In this document: positions 8,905 to 17,747 of the stretch, piece by piece
Layout of the letters: each line of letters opens with the position of its first letter
How positions within the stretch are numbered: position 1 is the first letter of the stretch
Source of the DNA: Brevibacillus porteri
Lineage (GTDB): Bacteria > Bacillota > Bacilli > Brevibacillales > Brevibacillaceae
Reading direction: 5' to 3'
Length of the DNA: 64,000 nt
NCBI RefSeq assembly: GCF_003013475.1
Contig: NZ_PXZO01000052.1
Location: 106,762-170,761, forward strand
Position numbers and translations under genes: made by a program
Notes under the pieces: model-generated
What the model saw: only the letters and a program-made list of their open reading frames with translations
What the model was told of the DNA's origin: nothing
Database searches by the model: none

Positions 8905-10035
8905 GTTTTCCTCGGTTTTGCTTGCCAACAAGTTGGCGTAAAGTGCTTCATACTGAGAGGCAATCGTTTCGTGACAAAACGTTTTGCAGGATCGCTCGAT
9001 GCTATTCGCGGAGAATTCGCGATATAGCTCTTCGTTTTGCAAGAGACGAATCGTTTCTTTCGCCATGCCTTCCACGTCCCCAATTGGGCGCAAGAAGCCG
9101 TTCACACCATCCAGGACGACCTCGGGCAAGCCGCCTGCCACTGTAGCGACGACAGGCACACCGCAAGCCATTGCTTCCAATGCGACGAGTCCGAAGCTTT
9201 CCTTTTCTGATGGAAGCAGCATGATGTCTGCCATCGACAATACCTCGGCGACATCTTCCTGCTTGCCGAGGAAGCAAACATCGTCGTTCAGACCGAGCTC
9301 AGCGATCAACTTACGGACCAGCCCCATTTCGGGACCTTCACCAATGAGGATCAGTCTGGAAGGCATTTCTTCACGTACTCGCGAGAATATTTCAATCACA
9401 TCTGGCACTCGTTTGACCGGACGGAAATTAGAAATGTGCATAAGAATTTTTTCACCATTCGGTGCAAATACCTTTTTCAGCTTCGTAACCTCTTTTGGGT
9501 AATAACGCCGCTTGTCTACGAAGTTGTACACAGGGACAATTTCTTTTTCAGTATGCAGCAGTTCTTTCGTTTGCCTGATCAAATCATTGGACACCGCTGT
9601 TACCAAATCGCTTCGCTCAATACCGAAGCGGATCATATCACTCAAATTCGAGTCATAACCCAGAACAGTAATATCAGTCCCGTGCAAGGTGGTCACAATT
9701 TTCAAATGATCCCCTACCATTTGCTTCGCGAGAAACGCACACAACGCATGTGGCACAGCATAATGCACATGTAATAAGTCCAGGTTTTCATTTTTCGCCA
9801 CTTGCGCCATTCGGTTCGCCAAGGTCAAATCATAAGGTGGATATTTAAAAACATCATAGTTGTTCACTTCTACTTCATGATAAAAAATGTTCGGGTGAAA
9901 CGCACCTAAGCGAAATGGCATTCCACCTGTGATGAAATGGACTTGATGTCCTCGCTCGGCCAATAGCTTGCCCAGCTCTGTGGCTACTACACCCGATCCG
10001 CCCAATGACGGATAGCAAGTAATCCCGATCTTCAT
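8893..10035 (-). CDS. bshA: N-acetyl-alpha-D-glucosaminyl L-malate synthase
   Basis: GT4-family glycosyltransferase that joins UDP-GlcNAc to L-malate, the first step of bacillithiol, the main low-molecular-weight thiol of Bacillaceae. The 380-residue protein starts MKIGITCYPSLGGSGVVATE, has the GTD motif (LHGTDITVLG) and ends with the GT4 nucleotide-binding segment EKESFGLVALEAMACGVPVV. The ATG follows GAAGGAGTGACACTGT. It lies 16 bases after bshB1, so bshB1-bshA are one unit; bshC is not in this window. Confidence 0.95.
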   Translation of the reverse strand: MKIGITCYPSLGGSGVVATELGKLLAERGHQVHFITGGMPFRLGAFHPNIFYHEVEVNNYDVFKYPPYDLTLANRMAQVAKNENLDLLHVHYAVPHALCAFLAKQMVGDHLKIVTTLHGTDITVLGYDSNLSDMIRFGIERSDLVTAVSNDLIRQTKELLHTEKEIVPVYNFVDKRRYYPKEVTKLKKVFAPNGEKILMHISNFRPVKRVPDVIEIFSRVREEMPSRLILIGEGPEMGLVRKLIAELGLNDDVCFLGKQEDVAEVLSMADIMLLPSEKESFGLVALEAMACGVPVVATVAGGLPEVVLDGVNGFLRPIGDVEGMAKETIRLLQNEELYREFSANSIERSCKTFCHETIASQYEALYANLLASKTEENLSF

Positions 10036-10051
10036 ACAGTGTCACTCCTTC

Positions 10052-10747
10052 TCACAAGCTCTTTAATACATACGGAGCTGCACTGACAAATCCTTCTGCG
10101 TAGGCTACACCAGCCTGCTGACCAAACAGTCGCTCTCGATACTCGACAGATTCCAGATACCCGTTGGTAAGCGGTGTTTGAACGCCACCTTCTTCTAGCT
10201 CAAACTGACTACGGTAGCAACGCAGCGCCTCCATTTTTTGCGGATAAACAGCGGTGATATCCACGACAACCTGAGGCGTGACAGTCGAATTAATGAAATA
10301 GTAAAGGAATTGCGAAGGTCGATAGGCAGGCACAGAAGGCTCTGGCAAATACTTACGGATGCCCGCATTAAACACCGCCTCTCGAACGATTCGACTTACA
10401 CTTTCGTGATCTGGATGACGATCCGCGAAATAAGGCGCAAGCACAATGGCTGGACGAGTTTCGCGAATGAGCTTGCCGACACGTTCAATCGCACTTTCTC
10501 TGACTGCTTCCAAGCCACGATCAGGCAGGCCAAAGTTATAGCGAGCAGCCACTCCCATCACTTGGTCAGCTGCTGTCGCTTCTTGCTGCCTTCTTTCAAC
10601 CGTTCCATTCGAAGACAATTCAGCATAGGTCAAGTCGAGAATCCCCACGCGCTTTCCCTGTTTAGCGGCCAAGATCAGACTGCCTGCCGCACCGATCTCG
10701 ACATCGTCAGGATGAGCGCCGATTGCCAAAATATCGAGTGAACTCAT
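10052..10747 (-). CDS. bshB1: bacillithiol deacetylase BshB1
   Basis: Zinc-dependent LmbE/PIG-L deacetylase that removes the acetyl group from GlcNAc-malate, the second step of bacillithiol synthesis. The 231-residue protein has the family zinc motif AIGAHPDDVEIG at residues 7-18, a further RHPDHESVSR motif, and FYYFINS-type sequence. The start overlaps the mgsA stop by four bases (ATGA). The mgsA-bshB1-bshA order links methylglyoxal chemistry and thiol synthesis, as in B. subtilis. Confidence 0.94.
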   Translation of the reverse strand: MSSLDILAIGAHPDDVEIGAAGSLILAAKQGKRVGILDLTYAELSSNGTVERRQQEATAADQVMGVAARYNFGLPDRGLEAVRESAIERVGKLIRETRPAIVLAPYFADRHPDHESVSRIVREAVFNAGIRKYLPEPSVPAYRPSQFLYYFINSTVTPQVVVDITAVYPQKMEALRCYRSQFELEEGGVQTPLTNGYLESVEYRERLFGQQAGVAYAEGFVSAAPYVLKSL

Positions 10748-11154
10748 GCTTCATTCTCCTCATGCACCACTTCACGCCAATCCAGTTGTCCCAGCTCCAA
10801 AGCCTTCAGCATGATTTCTGCCGAACCGAGATTGGTGGCAAACGGTATCTTGTGCACATCACACAGTCGAAGCAGTGCGATAATATCAGGCTCATGTGGT
10901 TGAGAGGTAAGCGGATCACGCAAAAAGATAATCAAATCCATCTCATTGCGGGCGATCATCGCACCGATTTGTTGATCGCCTCCTAATGGCCCTGACAGAA
11001 ATCGGGTTAGGGACAGCGACGTAGCTTCCATGATTCGCGACCCAGTTGTTCCTGTGGCATACAGGTCATGTTTTGCCAAAATGGATTCATAGGCCATCGC
11101 TAGTTGCACAATCTGTTCTTTCATTCGATCATGGGCAATCAATGCAATTTTCAA
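10744..11154 (-). CDS. mgsA: methylglyoxal synthase
   Basis: Converts dihydroxyacetone phosphate to methylglyoxal, a bypass of lower glycolysis under phosphate limitation. The 136-residue protein shows LIAHDRMKEQ, TTGSRI and SGPLGGDQQIG, the phosphate-binding and catalytic segments of the family. The start is TTG at 11154, downstream of AAAGGGAGAGG. It follows dapB by 50 bases and overlaps bshB1, fitting the conserved dapB-mgsA-bshB1-bshA-cca-birA-panBCD run. Confidence 0.95.
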   Translation of the reverse strand: MKIALIAHDRMKEQIVQLAMAYESILAKHDLYATGTTGSRIMEATSLSLTRFLSGPLGGDQQIGAMIARNEMDLIIFLRDPLTSQPHEPDIIALLRLCDVHKIPFATNLGSAEIMLKALELGQLDWREVVHEENEA

Positions 11155-11204
11155 GAAAACCTCTCCCTTTATGGCTGGGTATCGTGTGTATGTTAATCAA
11201 ACGT

Positions 11205-11957
11205 TTAATCAATCAGATGTTCCAATCCGTAAATCAATCCGTTCATATTCATTACGGCTTTAATGGCCATATTCACGCCTGGCATGAAAGATTCCCGGTT
11301 AATCGAATCATGGCGAATAGACAGCGTTTGGCCTGTTGCACCAAACAAAACCTCCTGATGAGCAACCATACCTGGAAGACGGACACTGTGAATCCGGAAT
11401 CCTTCGTAATCTGCTCCGCGAGCGCCTGGAATCGTTTCTACCTCTTCAGGATGCCCTTGCTTGAGCTCTTCCCGAACGGCTGCAATCATCTCAGCGGTCT
11501 TCAAAGCAGTTCCGCTTGGCGCATCCAGCTTGCGGTCATGATGCAACTCGATAATTTCCACATGCGGCATATATTTTGCTGCCATTGCGGAAAACTTCAT
11601 ACATAGAATCGCGCCGATCGCAAAATTCGGGGCAATGATAGCACCCAGTCCCGCTTCTTTATAGCGCGCAGTCATCTCTTGCAGCTGTTCTGTTGTCAGG
11701 CCCGTAGTTCCGACAACTGGTCTCACACTACGAGCCAAACAGAGCTCCATATGACGGTAAACCGTATGGGGTGTAGTAAAGTCGACCAGAACATCCGGCT
11801 TCATTTCGTCCAGTTGTTGATTGATTTTCTCTTCGCTCACACGCGTATCCAGATTGCCAGTAAAAACAAGTGAGGTATCCTGCGCCAGCATTTTCACTAC
11901 CTCTTGCCCCATTCGACCATTTGCGCCTGCAACTGCTACACGAATTTGTTTAGTCAT
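11205..11957 (-). CDS. dapB: 4-hydroxy-tetrahydrodipicolinate reductase
   Basis: Reduces hydroxy-tetrahydrodipicolinate in the diaminopimelate/lysine pathway, which also feeds cell-wall peptide and spore dipicolinate. The 250-residue protein has the NAD(P)H loop VAGANGRMGQEVV at residues 8-20, VGTTGLT, and the catalytic ELHHDRKLDAPSGTAL segment. It overlaps the upstream MazG-like gene by eight bases, with the ribosome site GAGGAG inside that gene. Confidence 0.97.
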   Translation of the reverse strand: MTKQIRVAVAGANGRMGQEVVKMLAQDTSLVFTGNLDTRVSEEKINQQLDEMKPDVLVDFTTPHTVYRHMELCLARSVRPVVGTTGLTTEQLQEMTARYKEAGLGAIIAPNFAIGAILCMKFSAMAAKYMPHVEIIELHHDRKLDAPSGTALKTAEMIAAVREELKQGHPEEVETIPGARGADYEGFRIHSVRLPGMVAHQEVLFGATGQTLSIRHDSINRESFMPGVNMAIKAVMNMNGLIYGLEHLID

Positions 11958-12297
11958 GCTGCTCGTTCTCCTCTATTCTCGTCCAGCGATCTTTATCGCG
12001 AGTATTAAACTTGTGCATAATACGATCAAACGCTTCCTGCAAATCGATTCCGAGCGAGTTTGCGAAACAAATCACGATGAAGAGTACGTCACCCAGCTCT
12101 TCCTCTACTGTTTTTTCGCCTTCGTCCTTTTTCTTCGGTTTTTCTCCATAAAAATGGTTGATCTCTCTGGCTAATTCCCCTACTTCTTCTGTCATTCTAG
12201 CCAGCATCGAAAGCGGAGAAAAATATCCTTCTTTAAATTGCGATATGTATTGATCAACTTCTTGCTGCATCTCTTGCATCGTCTTTTGCCGTTCCAT
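11950..12297 (-). CDS. ypjD: MazG-like nucleotide pyrophosphohydrolase (YpjD type)
   Basis: A 115-residue all-alpha NTP pyrophosphohydrolase. The metal-binding EEVGELAREIN and EELGDVLFIVICFAN segments (the EExxE...ExxD pattern) are complete. Members remove non-canonical nucleotides; substrate here is not known. The ATG has AAGGAGTGG upstream. It heads the run into dapB, as ypjD does in B. subtilis. Confidence 0.9.
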   Translation of the reverse strand: MERQKTMQEMQQEVDQYISQFKEGYFSPLSMLARMTEEVGELAREINHFYGEKPKKKDEGEKTVEEELGDVLFIVICFANSLGIDLQEAFDRIMHKFNTRDKDRWTRIEENEQHD

Positions 12298-12439
12298 CCG
12301 CCCACTCCTTTTTTCACAGTCTTCTCTCTTTCACCTATCGTACTAAAAAAGGCTTGGTTTGCCAAATCACAATACTTCGTCTTTCCAGCATATGGACAAT
12401 CAAACGAGCGTTCATTTATAATGGCTTTCGGATAGCCCT

Positions 12440-12461
12440 CAGGTAACACAAGTATTACCTG
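12440..12461. repeat. inverted repeat upstream of the YitT-family gene
   Basis: CAGGTAA (12440-12446) and TTACCTG (12455-12461) are perfect 7-base arms with an 8-base spacer, 50 bases before the plus-strand gene and about 140 bases before the divergent mazG-like gene. It could be an operator; there is no U tract. Confidence 0.35.
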
Positions 12462-12512
12462 CACATCATGTCCGGGGGGAAGCCATTCCTGATCCGGCGA
12501 ACAGGAGGACAT

Positions 12513-13370
12513 ATGAAAATTCGTCTTGATAGTATCTTTGCCATTATCATCGGTTCTGCCATTATGGGATTTGGTATTAATGCGTTCAACATTCCCAACC
12601 ATTTAGCTGAGGGCGGTATCACTGGTATCAGTATTTTGATCAAGCTGTTAGTTCCATCTGTGGATCAGGGGGTCGTCTTCTTCGTCCTAAACGTACCGTT
12701 ATTTTTTCTAGGCTGGAAAATTCTTGGACGAACTTCTTTTTTCTACACGATTTTGGGAACGGTTTCACTCTCCGTCTTCTTATCCTTGTTTGATGGAGTT
12801 CTTCCGCTTCAAATGAAGGATCGCTTGCTCGCCTCCCTCTATGCCGGGGTAGCTGTCGGAGTCGGTTTAGGGATTATTTTCCGTTACGGCGGGACCACTG
12901 GCGGAGTGGACATCATTGCCAGACTGCTTCAGAAATACATGGGTATCAGTATGGGGAGGACGTTGTTTTTCGGAGACATCTTGGTCATTGGGGCATCTCT
13001 CGTCTATTTGAATCTGGAAAGCGCCATGTACACACTTGTCGTCGTCTTTATCGCAGCACGTGTCATCGACTTTTTCCAAGATGGGGCATATGCCGGCAAA
13101 GCACTGACGATCATTTCCAACGAAGCGGACAAGATTGCCAATCAAATCCTTGAATTCGGTCGTGGTGTTACCCTTTTAGCAGGAAAAGGCGCCTACTCTG
13201 GTGATGAAAAGAAAGTAATCTATGTGGTTATCAGCCGCAACGAAGTGATGCGTTTTAAAAATATCGTGCAAGAAATTGACCCGCATGCCTTTGTCATCGT
13301 CAACGATGTTCATGAGGTACTCGGAGAAGGCTTTACTCTCGACGAAAACAAGAAACCGCTTCACGACTAG
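12513..13370 (+). CDS. ypjC: YitT-family membrane protein (YpjC-like)
   Basis: A 285-residue integral membrane protein of the YitT/DUF161 family with about five to six hydrophobic helices in residues 10-195, then a cytoplasmic DUF2179-like domain (about residues 205-275, VTLLAGKGAYSGDEKKVIYVV). Substrate unknown; related proteins are often called transporters without proof. The ATG at 12513 follows AGGAGG at ideal distance; an in-frame ATG at 12468 lacks a ribosome site. It is divergent from the MazG-like gene and ends in a strong hairpin. Position and family match B. subtilis YpjC. Confidence 0.85.
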   Translation: MKIRLDSIFAIIIGSAIMGFGINAFNIPNHLAEGGITGISILIKLLVPSVDQGVVFFVLNVPLFFLGWKILGRTSFFYTILGTVSLSVFLSLFDGVLPLQMKDRLLASLYAGVAVGVGLGIIFRYGGTTGGVDIIARLLQKYMGISMGRTLFFGDILVIGASLVYLNLESAMYTLVVVFIAARVIDFFQDGAYAGKALTIISNEADKIANQILEFGRGVTLLAGKGAYSGDEKKVIYVVISRNEVMRFKNIVQEIDPHAFVIVNDVHEVLGEGFTLDENKKPLHD

Positions 13371-13384
13371 CACGAAGCAGCACA

Positions 13385-13424
13385 ACAAAAACCCTTGCCT
13401 TTTCGTACAGGCAAGGGTTTTTTG
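13385..13424. terminator. bidirectional intrinsic terminator
   Basis: AAACCCTTGCCT and AGGCAAGGGTTT form a 12-bp stem with T tracts on the plus side and, more weakly, on the minus side. It separates the convergent ypjC and ypjB genes. Confidence 0.85.
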
Positions 13425-13430
13425 CATCCA

Positions 13431-14246
13431 TTAAGTCGAACGGATTTCTCCGTCATATTTCTTCCACGCCACATACGACAAGGCCATGATCAATGCAATC
13501 GAAATCGAGGCGAGAATGACAATTGGTGAATCTGGCCGCATCATTAAACGAGCAAACGTACTCTTTTCTTCTCCCACAAAAGCCACTTGAAAAGAGGTGT
13601 TCAATTCTCGCAACGCCTCTCGTACTAGTTGCCAATCTACCTGGCTGTTTCGCATCTCTTTGGATATGATATCGTACGCAACCGTAATCGAGGACATTTG
13701 CCCCTCTGGGAGCTGAATACTCATCCCCGGCTTAATGGCCAAAAATAATCGGTAATTCTCATCGAACTGTTCGCGAAACTGACTGAAATTCCGCTCAACA
13801 GCCGATAGCTGCAGGTTTTGGACCTGTGTTACGAGAGAAGGATAGTAGCTACGCCACATCGGCTGGTGATCATGCGTCAGAGCATCTATGGCGATACGGA
13901 CCCGCGTCGCATGCCACAGCAATTGCTGTTCACTTGCGTTTGCGGAAGCAAAGCTTTGCTTGGCTGCCAGTATGGACTGTGTCACTGCATTCAGACTCTC
14001 AATTCGTATCGGATTGGGCAAATGCTGGTTCGGGAATCGTTCTGCCAGCTGTACAATGCGCTGCTCTGCCCCTTCAAGATCTCCCTTTTTTGCATACGTC
14101 AGTAACTCATGTGCAATTTGATCCAATGCGGCCAACTGCTTTTCTTCTATTGGTTGATTCAGCTTCGAGTACAAATTATGAATGGGCCACGACAAGAACA
14201 ACCCGATCATGAGAAAGAATAATAAAAACCGGATGTTTTTCTTCAA
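13431..14246 (-). CDS. ypjB: sporulation protein YpjB homologue
   Basis: A 271-residue membrane-anchored extracytoplasmic protein: hydrophobic segment at residues 5-25, a long helical soluble region (about 30-235), and a C-terminal membrane helix (PIVILASISIALIMALSYVAW) followed by a short charged tail. This layout and the position after qcrABC-ypjA match the YpjB sporulation-protein family, whose exact role is not settled. It lies 48 bases after ypjA and is probably in the same transcript. Confidence 0.8.
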   Translation of the reverse strand: MKKNIRFLLFFLMIGLFLSWPIHNLYSKLNQPIEEKQLAALDQIAHELLTYAKKGDLEGAEQRIVQLAERFPNQHLPNPIRIESLNAVTQSILAAKQSFASANASEQQLLWHATRVRIAIDALTHDHQPMWRSYYPSLVTQVQNLQLSAVERNFSQFREQFDENYRLFLAIKPGMSIQLPEGQMSSITVAYDIISKEMRNSQVDWQLVREALRELNTSFQVAFVGEEKSTFARLMMRPDSPIVILASISIALIMALSYVAWKKYDGEIRST

Positions 14247-14294
14247 CGCAAATAACCTCCTTCCCTAGTACAGCCTATGGAAAGGAGGACAAGA

Positions 14295-14894
14295 TTAGAC
14301 CTTATTTGTCGTATACTTCATATTCACCCACCAGATCACCGAGATCGAGATCAGACTGAGAAGAACCGTAAACAAACCAACGAAGCCTTCATACGGATCC
14401 AGTACACTCGGCAGCCACGGATGGATGTCCATGACGTAATCGAGAAAATCATTATTTAGTGTCCACAGCGCAGCGATTCCCACCGGCAGAAGACTTAGCT
14501 TGTAAAAACGCGCATACAAAACAGATTCCACAGCCATGCCGGTGTGGGAAATGATTAGCATCACGTCTGTCCAACGCACTTCATTGCCCATCATCCAACC
14601 AGCCACGATAATGCAGACGGCCCAGACACCGTACTTAAAATTGGTGATGCCAGCCAAAGCTTCCAGTACAGGAATGTGGCGACCCAACAAATAGGTAAGG
14701 AGTACAAGCGAAAAAAGTCCGCTACCTGTCGGGCTGTCCGGAACAAAAGGAATCAAATATGCTGGTGTCTCAGCTAATTGGTTACCGTACCAGATAAATC
14801 CATATATGGTTCCCAAAAAGTTGACGACGAACAGCGTCCAAAGAAACCACCTTTTGCCCAAAGATTGCCGAAACCACTCCCATATCCAGATCAT
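14295..14894 (-). CDS. ypjA: DUF1405 membrane protein YpjA
   Basis: A 199-residue membrane protein with about six hydrophobic helices, starting MIWIWEWFRQSLGKRWFL and carrying a YGFIWYGNQL segment, characteristic of DUF1405 proteins such as B. subtilis YpjA. No function is established. It follows the qcrC terminator by about 35 bases, so its expression may depend on read-through. Confidence 0.8.
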   Translation of the reverse strand: MIWIWEWFRQSLGKRWFLWTLFVVNFLGTIYGFIWYGNQLAETPAYLIPFVPDSPTGSGLFSLVLLTYLLGRHIPVLEALAGITNFKYGVWAVCIIVAGWMMGNEVRWTDVMLIISHTGMAVESVLYARFYKLSLLPVGIAALWTLNNDFLDYVMDIHPWLPSVLDPYEGFVGLFTVLLSLISISVIWWVNMKYTTNKV

Positions 14895-14927
14895 CTATAA
14901 TCGTCTCCCGCTGTGTACGCCGCTAAC

Positions 14928-14960
14928 GAAAAAGCTGACCGCATTACCAGCCAGCTTTTC
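14928..14960 (-). terminator. terminator after qcrC
   Basis: In the minus-strand RNA AAAAGCTG pairs with CAGCTTTTT across an interrupted stem, followed by a short U run. It ends the qcrABC operon 11 bases past the qcrC stop. Confidence 0.75.
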
Positions 14961-14970
14961 CCCTATTAGC

Positions 14971-15762
14971 TTATTTCAAGCCAGCCATGTATTCAGCTAG
15001 CTTTGCGATTTCTGCATCATCTTTGATCATACCGCCTGGCATTGCGCCTTTACCGTTCTTGATGACATCAGTAATCTTGGCTGCATCCAAAGTTGCACCG
15101 ATTTTTTGGAGGTTTGGACCCATGCCGCCCTCCATGTTTTTACCATGGCATCCCATACAGCTTGTTTGCGCTTTCCAAAGCGCATCTGCTTTAAAGCTGG
15201 TGTCAGCCGGAGCAGGTGCTGTTGCACTAGATCCCTCTTTGCCACCAGTTCCTTTACCTTTATCTGGGTGAGCCAGATGATATTCATGGTTTGCCGCCCA
15301 AGTCAGGTAGAAAATACCAACGAGTGCCGTCAGCATCAAGCCTGTAGCAACTGGACGTTTGCTAGGACGACGCTCTTTGCTGGTATCCAGCCAAGGCGCC
15401 AGCATCAGTGCACCAAATGCGATACCTGGAATAACAACGATTCCAAGAACGACCCAATCCCCTGCAGCCCATGGATATTTCAGCAATTGATACAGGAACA
15501 AGAAGTACCAGTCTGGCAACGGAATGAATGAAGTATCATTCGGGTTTGCTTTGTCTGTCAACGGCGACGGATGTGAAACCGTCAACACGAGGAAGCCAAC
15601 TAAACAAACGGCTGCCACCATCCACTCTTTCAACAGGAAGTTTGGCCAAAACGGCTCGTTTTTACCTGGAAAGTCGGAGTAGGATGGAGAAATGTTTGGG
15701 ATACGCTTCGCCGATACTCGGGAATCTCCGACGAAGGTAGCATCTTTATCTTGTTTTGCCAT
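14971..15762 (-). CDS. qcrC: menaquinol:cytochrome c reductase cytochrome b/c subunit
   Basis: QcrC of the Bacillus-type bc complex fuses the C-terminal membrane part of cytochrome b to a cytochrome c domain. Three hydrophobic helices lie in residues 45-160; a linker rich in Gly, Ser and Ala follows; the heme c motif CMGCH is near residue 203 and the axial Met is in AMPGGM near the end. Length (263) is close to B. subtilis QcrC. It is the third gene of qcrABC, 28 bases after qcrB. Confidence 0.96.
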   Translation of the reverse strand: MAKQDKDATFVGDSRVSAKRIPNISPSYSDFPGKNEPFWPNFLLKEWMVAAVCLVGFLVLTVSHPSPLTDKANPNDTSFIPLPDWYFLFLYQLLKYPWAAGDWVVLGIVVIPGIAFGALMLAPWLDTSKERRPSKRPVATGLMLTALVGIFYLTWAANHEYHLAHPDKGKGTGGKEGSSATAPAPADTSFKADALWKAQTSCMGCHGKNMEGGMGPNLQKIGATLDAAKITDVIKNGKGAMPGGMIKDDAEIAKLAEYMAGLK

Positions 15763-15790
15763 GCTATTTCCTCCTTTTTTCGAAGACCGA

Positions 15791-16462
15791 TTATAGTGGA
15801 CCCGAGATACCTTGCGAACGGATCATAACAAAGTGAGCTCCCAACAGTCCAAGCAGTGCCCCTGGCAGGAAGAACACGTGAATCGCGAAGAAGCGAGTAA
15901 GCGTTTGCGCACCTAGAATGTCTCCACCGGTGAGCAATGTTTTCACATACGGACCGATAAATGGTACCGAGTCTGCGATCTGCACACCTACTTTGGTCGC
16001 AAAGTATGCGGTGTTATCCCAAGGCAACAGGTAACCTGTGAAACCGAGGCCCAGCATAACGAAGAAAATCAGTACGCCGACTACCCAGTTCAATTCACGA
16101 GGCTTTTTGTATGCACCTGTAAAGAATACACGCAAAGTATGTAGGAACATCATCACGATTACCAAGCTCGCGCCCCAGTGATGCATACCGCGTACGATTA
16201 CCCCGAACGCTACTTCGTTCTGCAGGTACTTAACGGATTCGTAAGCATTGATAACGTCTGGTACATAGTACATCGTCAAGAACATACCAGACAAGATTTG
16301 AATAACGGTAATAAAGAACGTAAGTCCACCAAAGCAGTAAACAAAAGCTGAAAAATGATGTGCCGGGTTCACGTGCTCAGGTACTTCGTGGTCAGCCAAG
16401 TCACGCCACATCGGAGTGATGTTTAAGCGCTCGTCGACCCAATCATACATTTTTTGCATCAT
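15791..16462 (-). CDS. qcrB: menaquinol:cytochrome c reductase cytochrome b subunit
   Basis: Cytochrome b6-like subunit carrying the two b hemes and the quinol oxidation site. The 223-residue protein has four membrane helices; the paired heme-ligand histidines are in RGMHHWGASLVIVMMFLHTLR and in FFAIHVFFLPGALLGLLGAHF-type segments, and it ends RSQGISGPL as in Bacillus. The ATG starts one base after the qcrA stop, with GGGGGTGAACGG overlapping the qcrA end. Confidence 0.97.
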   Translation of the reverse strand: MMQKMYDWVDERLNITPMWRDLADHEVPEHVNPAHHFSAFVYCFGGLTFFITVIQILSGMFLTMYYVPDVINAYESVKYLQNEVAFGVIVRGMHHWGASLVIVMMFLHTLRVFFTGAYKKPRELNWVVGVLIFFVMLGLGFTGYLLPWDNTAYFATKVGVQIADSVPFIGPYVKTLLTGGDILGAQTLTRFFAIHVFFLPGALLGLLGAHFVMIRSQGISGPL

Positions 16463-16463
16463 T

Positions 16464-16982
16464 TTAGCCGTTCACCCCCGGACGAGGATTTGCTTTTACT
16501 TTACCTAAATACAATTTTCCATCTTTGACTTCTGTCTCATACTCATCAAGAGAGGCCGTCGGTGGCGTTCCCAAAATGTGCTCGCCATTGATCGAATAAC
16601 GACCCATGTGGCAAGGACAGAAGTACTCATTTGGTTGTCCAGGGCCTGTTCCCCAGCTAACCGTACACCCTAAGTGCTTACAGATCGGGGACAGAGCAAG
16701 AATCTCACCCTTGTCGTTCTTGGTAACCCATGCAGTAAGTGTAGATTCTGATTCATACCAACCGTCCTTGGTATGGACCTTGAATTCTACGCGTTTTGGC
16801 ACGGCACTAAACTCATCCGGACTGCCGACAGCTACTTTATCTCCACCTGCATGTCCTTGCAGAAGGGGGTCTACCGCAAAGCGAATCATTGGGGTGATCA
16901 TTCCCGCAGCAAGGAATCCGCCAGTTCCCATCAGGGCGTAGTTCAAAAATGTACGCCTGGAAATTTCGCGTTTGTCTCCCAT
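16464..16982 (-). CDS. qcrA: menaquinol:cytochrome c reductase Rieske iron-sulfur subunit
   Basis: Rieske [2Fe-2S] protein of the bc complex. Residues 8-12 (SRRTF) form a Tat-like twin-arginine signal followed by a membrane anchor at 14-33. The two cluster-binding loops are CKHLGC and CPCHMG. At 172 residues it matches the Bacillus subunit. The ATG follows AAGGAGG. It heads qcrABC and has a near-consensus SigA promoter 75 bases upstream. Confidence 0.97.
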   Translation of the reverse strand: MGDKREISRRTFLNYALMGTGGFLAAGMITPMIRFAVDPLLQGHAGGDKVAVGSPDEFSAVPKRVEFKVHTKDGWYESESTLTAWVTKNDKGEILALSPICKHLGCTVSWGTGPGQPNEYFCPCHMGRYSINGEHILGTPPTASLDEYETEVKDGKLYLGKVKANPRPGVNG

Positions 16983-17056
16983 ATCTTTTTTCCCTCCTTA
17001 TCCTGTAAAATAGCGCTACGATGGCATTTTCATACATATACACTAGGTCAATCCCA

Positions 17057-17085
17057 ATCATAGCTAACGCCTATAAAGATGTCAA
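17057..17085 (-). promoter_or_regulatory. SigA promoter of qcrABC
   Basis: Minus-strand TTGACA (17080-17085), 17-base spacer, TATGAT (17057-17062), about 75 bases before the qcrA start. This is 11 of 12 consensus positions with optimal spacing. Confidence 0.85.
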
Positions 17086-17087
17086 GA

Positions 17088-17102
17088 ATGTCCAGTGGAC
17101 AT
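17088..17102. promoter_or_regulatory. palindrome just upstream of the qcr -35 box
   Basis: ATGTCCA-G-TGGACAT is a perfect 15-base palindrome ending three bases upstream of the qcr -35 element, a natural activator position. No known regulator site was recognised. Confidence 0.4.
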
Positions 17103-17235
17103 GTCTTTACCCAAACGATGTGTGACAGGATATTGTTGCCAGATTGTCAAATTTATGACCTTGCCCCACCCATTTTTCTGTAGTATTACCGGAAAACGCT
17201 TTCTCTATTGCGTCTCTATTTTTTAGTCAAAACGA

Positions 17236-17658
17236 TTATCCTCGCCCGGTTTGCCACAACTTGATGACCTCTTTGTATAGCACATCCACGGTCACTTCGA
17301 AACGCAAAGAAGATTCCAGGTCTTCATCCCCTACCAATAAAGTCAACACGCCTTCTTCCGTTCGTTCCTTTAATTGAATCTGTTCTCCCCGAAAATGAAG
17401 CAGTACTTTATAGGGGAATGCCGCCGGTGTTCGTTGTTCCAGCTGCTCTTCTCCTATTTGATAGCTTAACGGAAATAGCAATACGCGTCCCTTCAGTCGC
17501 TGCTCAATCCCCGCCGCTACATTCAATAAGTAGTTCATGCGTACAACATGCTCTTCTACTTTTCTGTCCGAGTTGTACAAATAAAGAGGGAGCAGCGCGG
17601 TATCCACAAAGGACCGCAACTCCTCCCAGTTTTCAAAATCGTTCAAGTTCCACTGCAT
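17236..17658 (-). CDS. ypiF: DUF2487 protein YpiF
   Basis: A 140-residue soluble protein beginning MQWNLNDFENWEELRSFVDT, which with its position just before qcrA matches B. subtilis YpiF (DUF2487). No catalytic motif is evident and function is unknown. ATG at 17658 follows AGGAGACAGCTCT. It lies 89 bases after the IDEAL-domain gene. Confidence 0.8.
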   Translation of the reverse strand: MQWNLNDFENWEELRSFVDTALLPLYLYNSDRKVEEHVVRMNYLLNVAAGIEQRLKGRVLLFPLSYQIGEEQLEQRTPAAFPYKVLLHFRGEQIQLKERTEEGVLTLLVGDEDLESSLRFEVTVDVLYKEVIKLWQTGRG

Positions 17659-17747
17659 AGAGCTGTCTCCTCATTTCCTTGTTCATTTCTGGAAACTAGC
17701 GTACCATGAATGGTTGGAGACTCGCAATAACGCATACGATTATGTAT

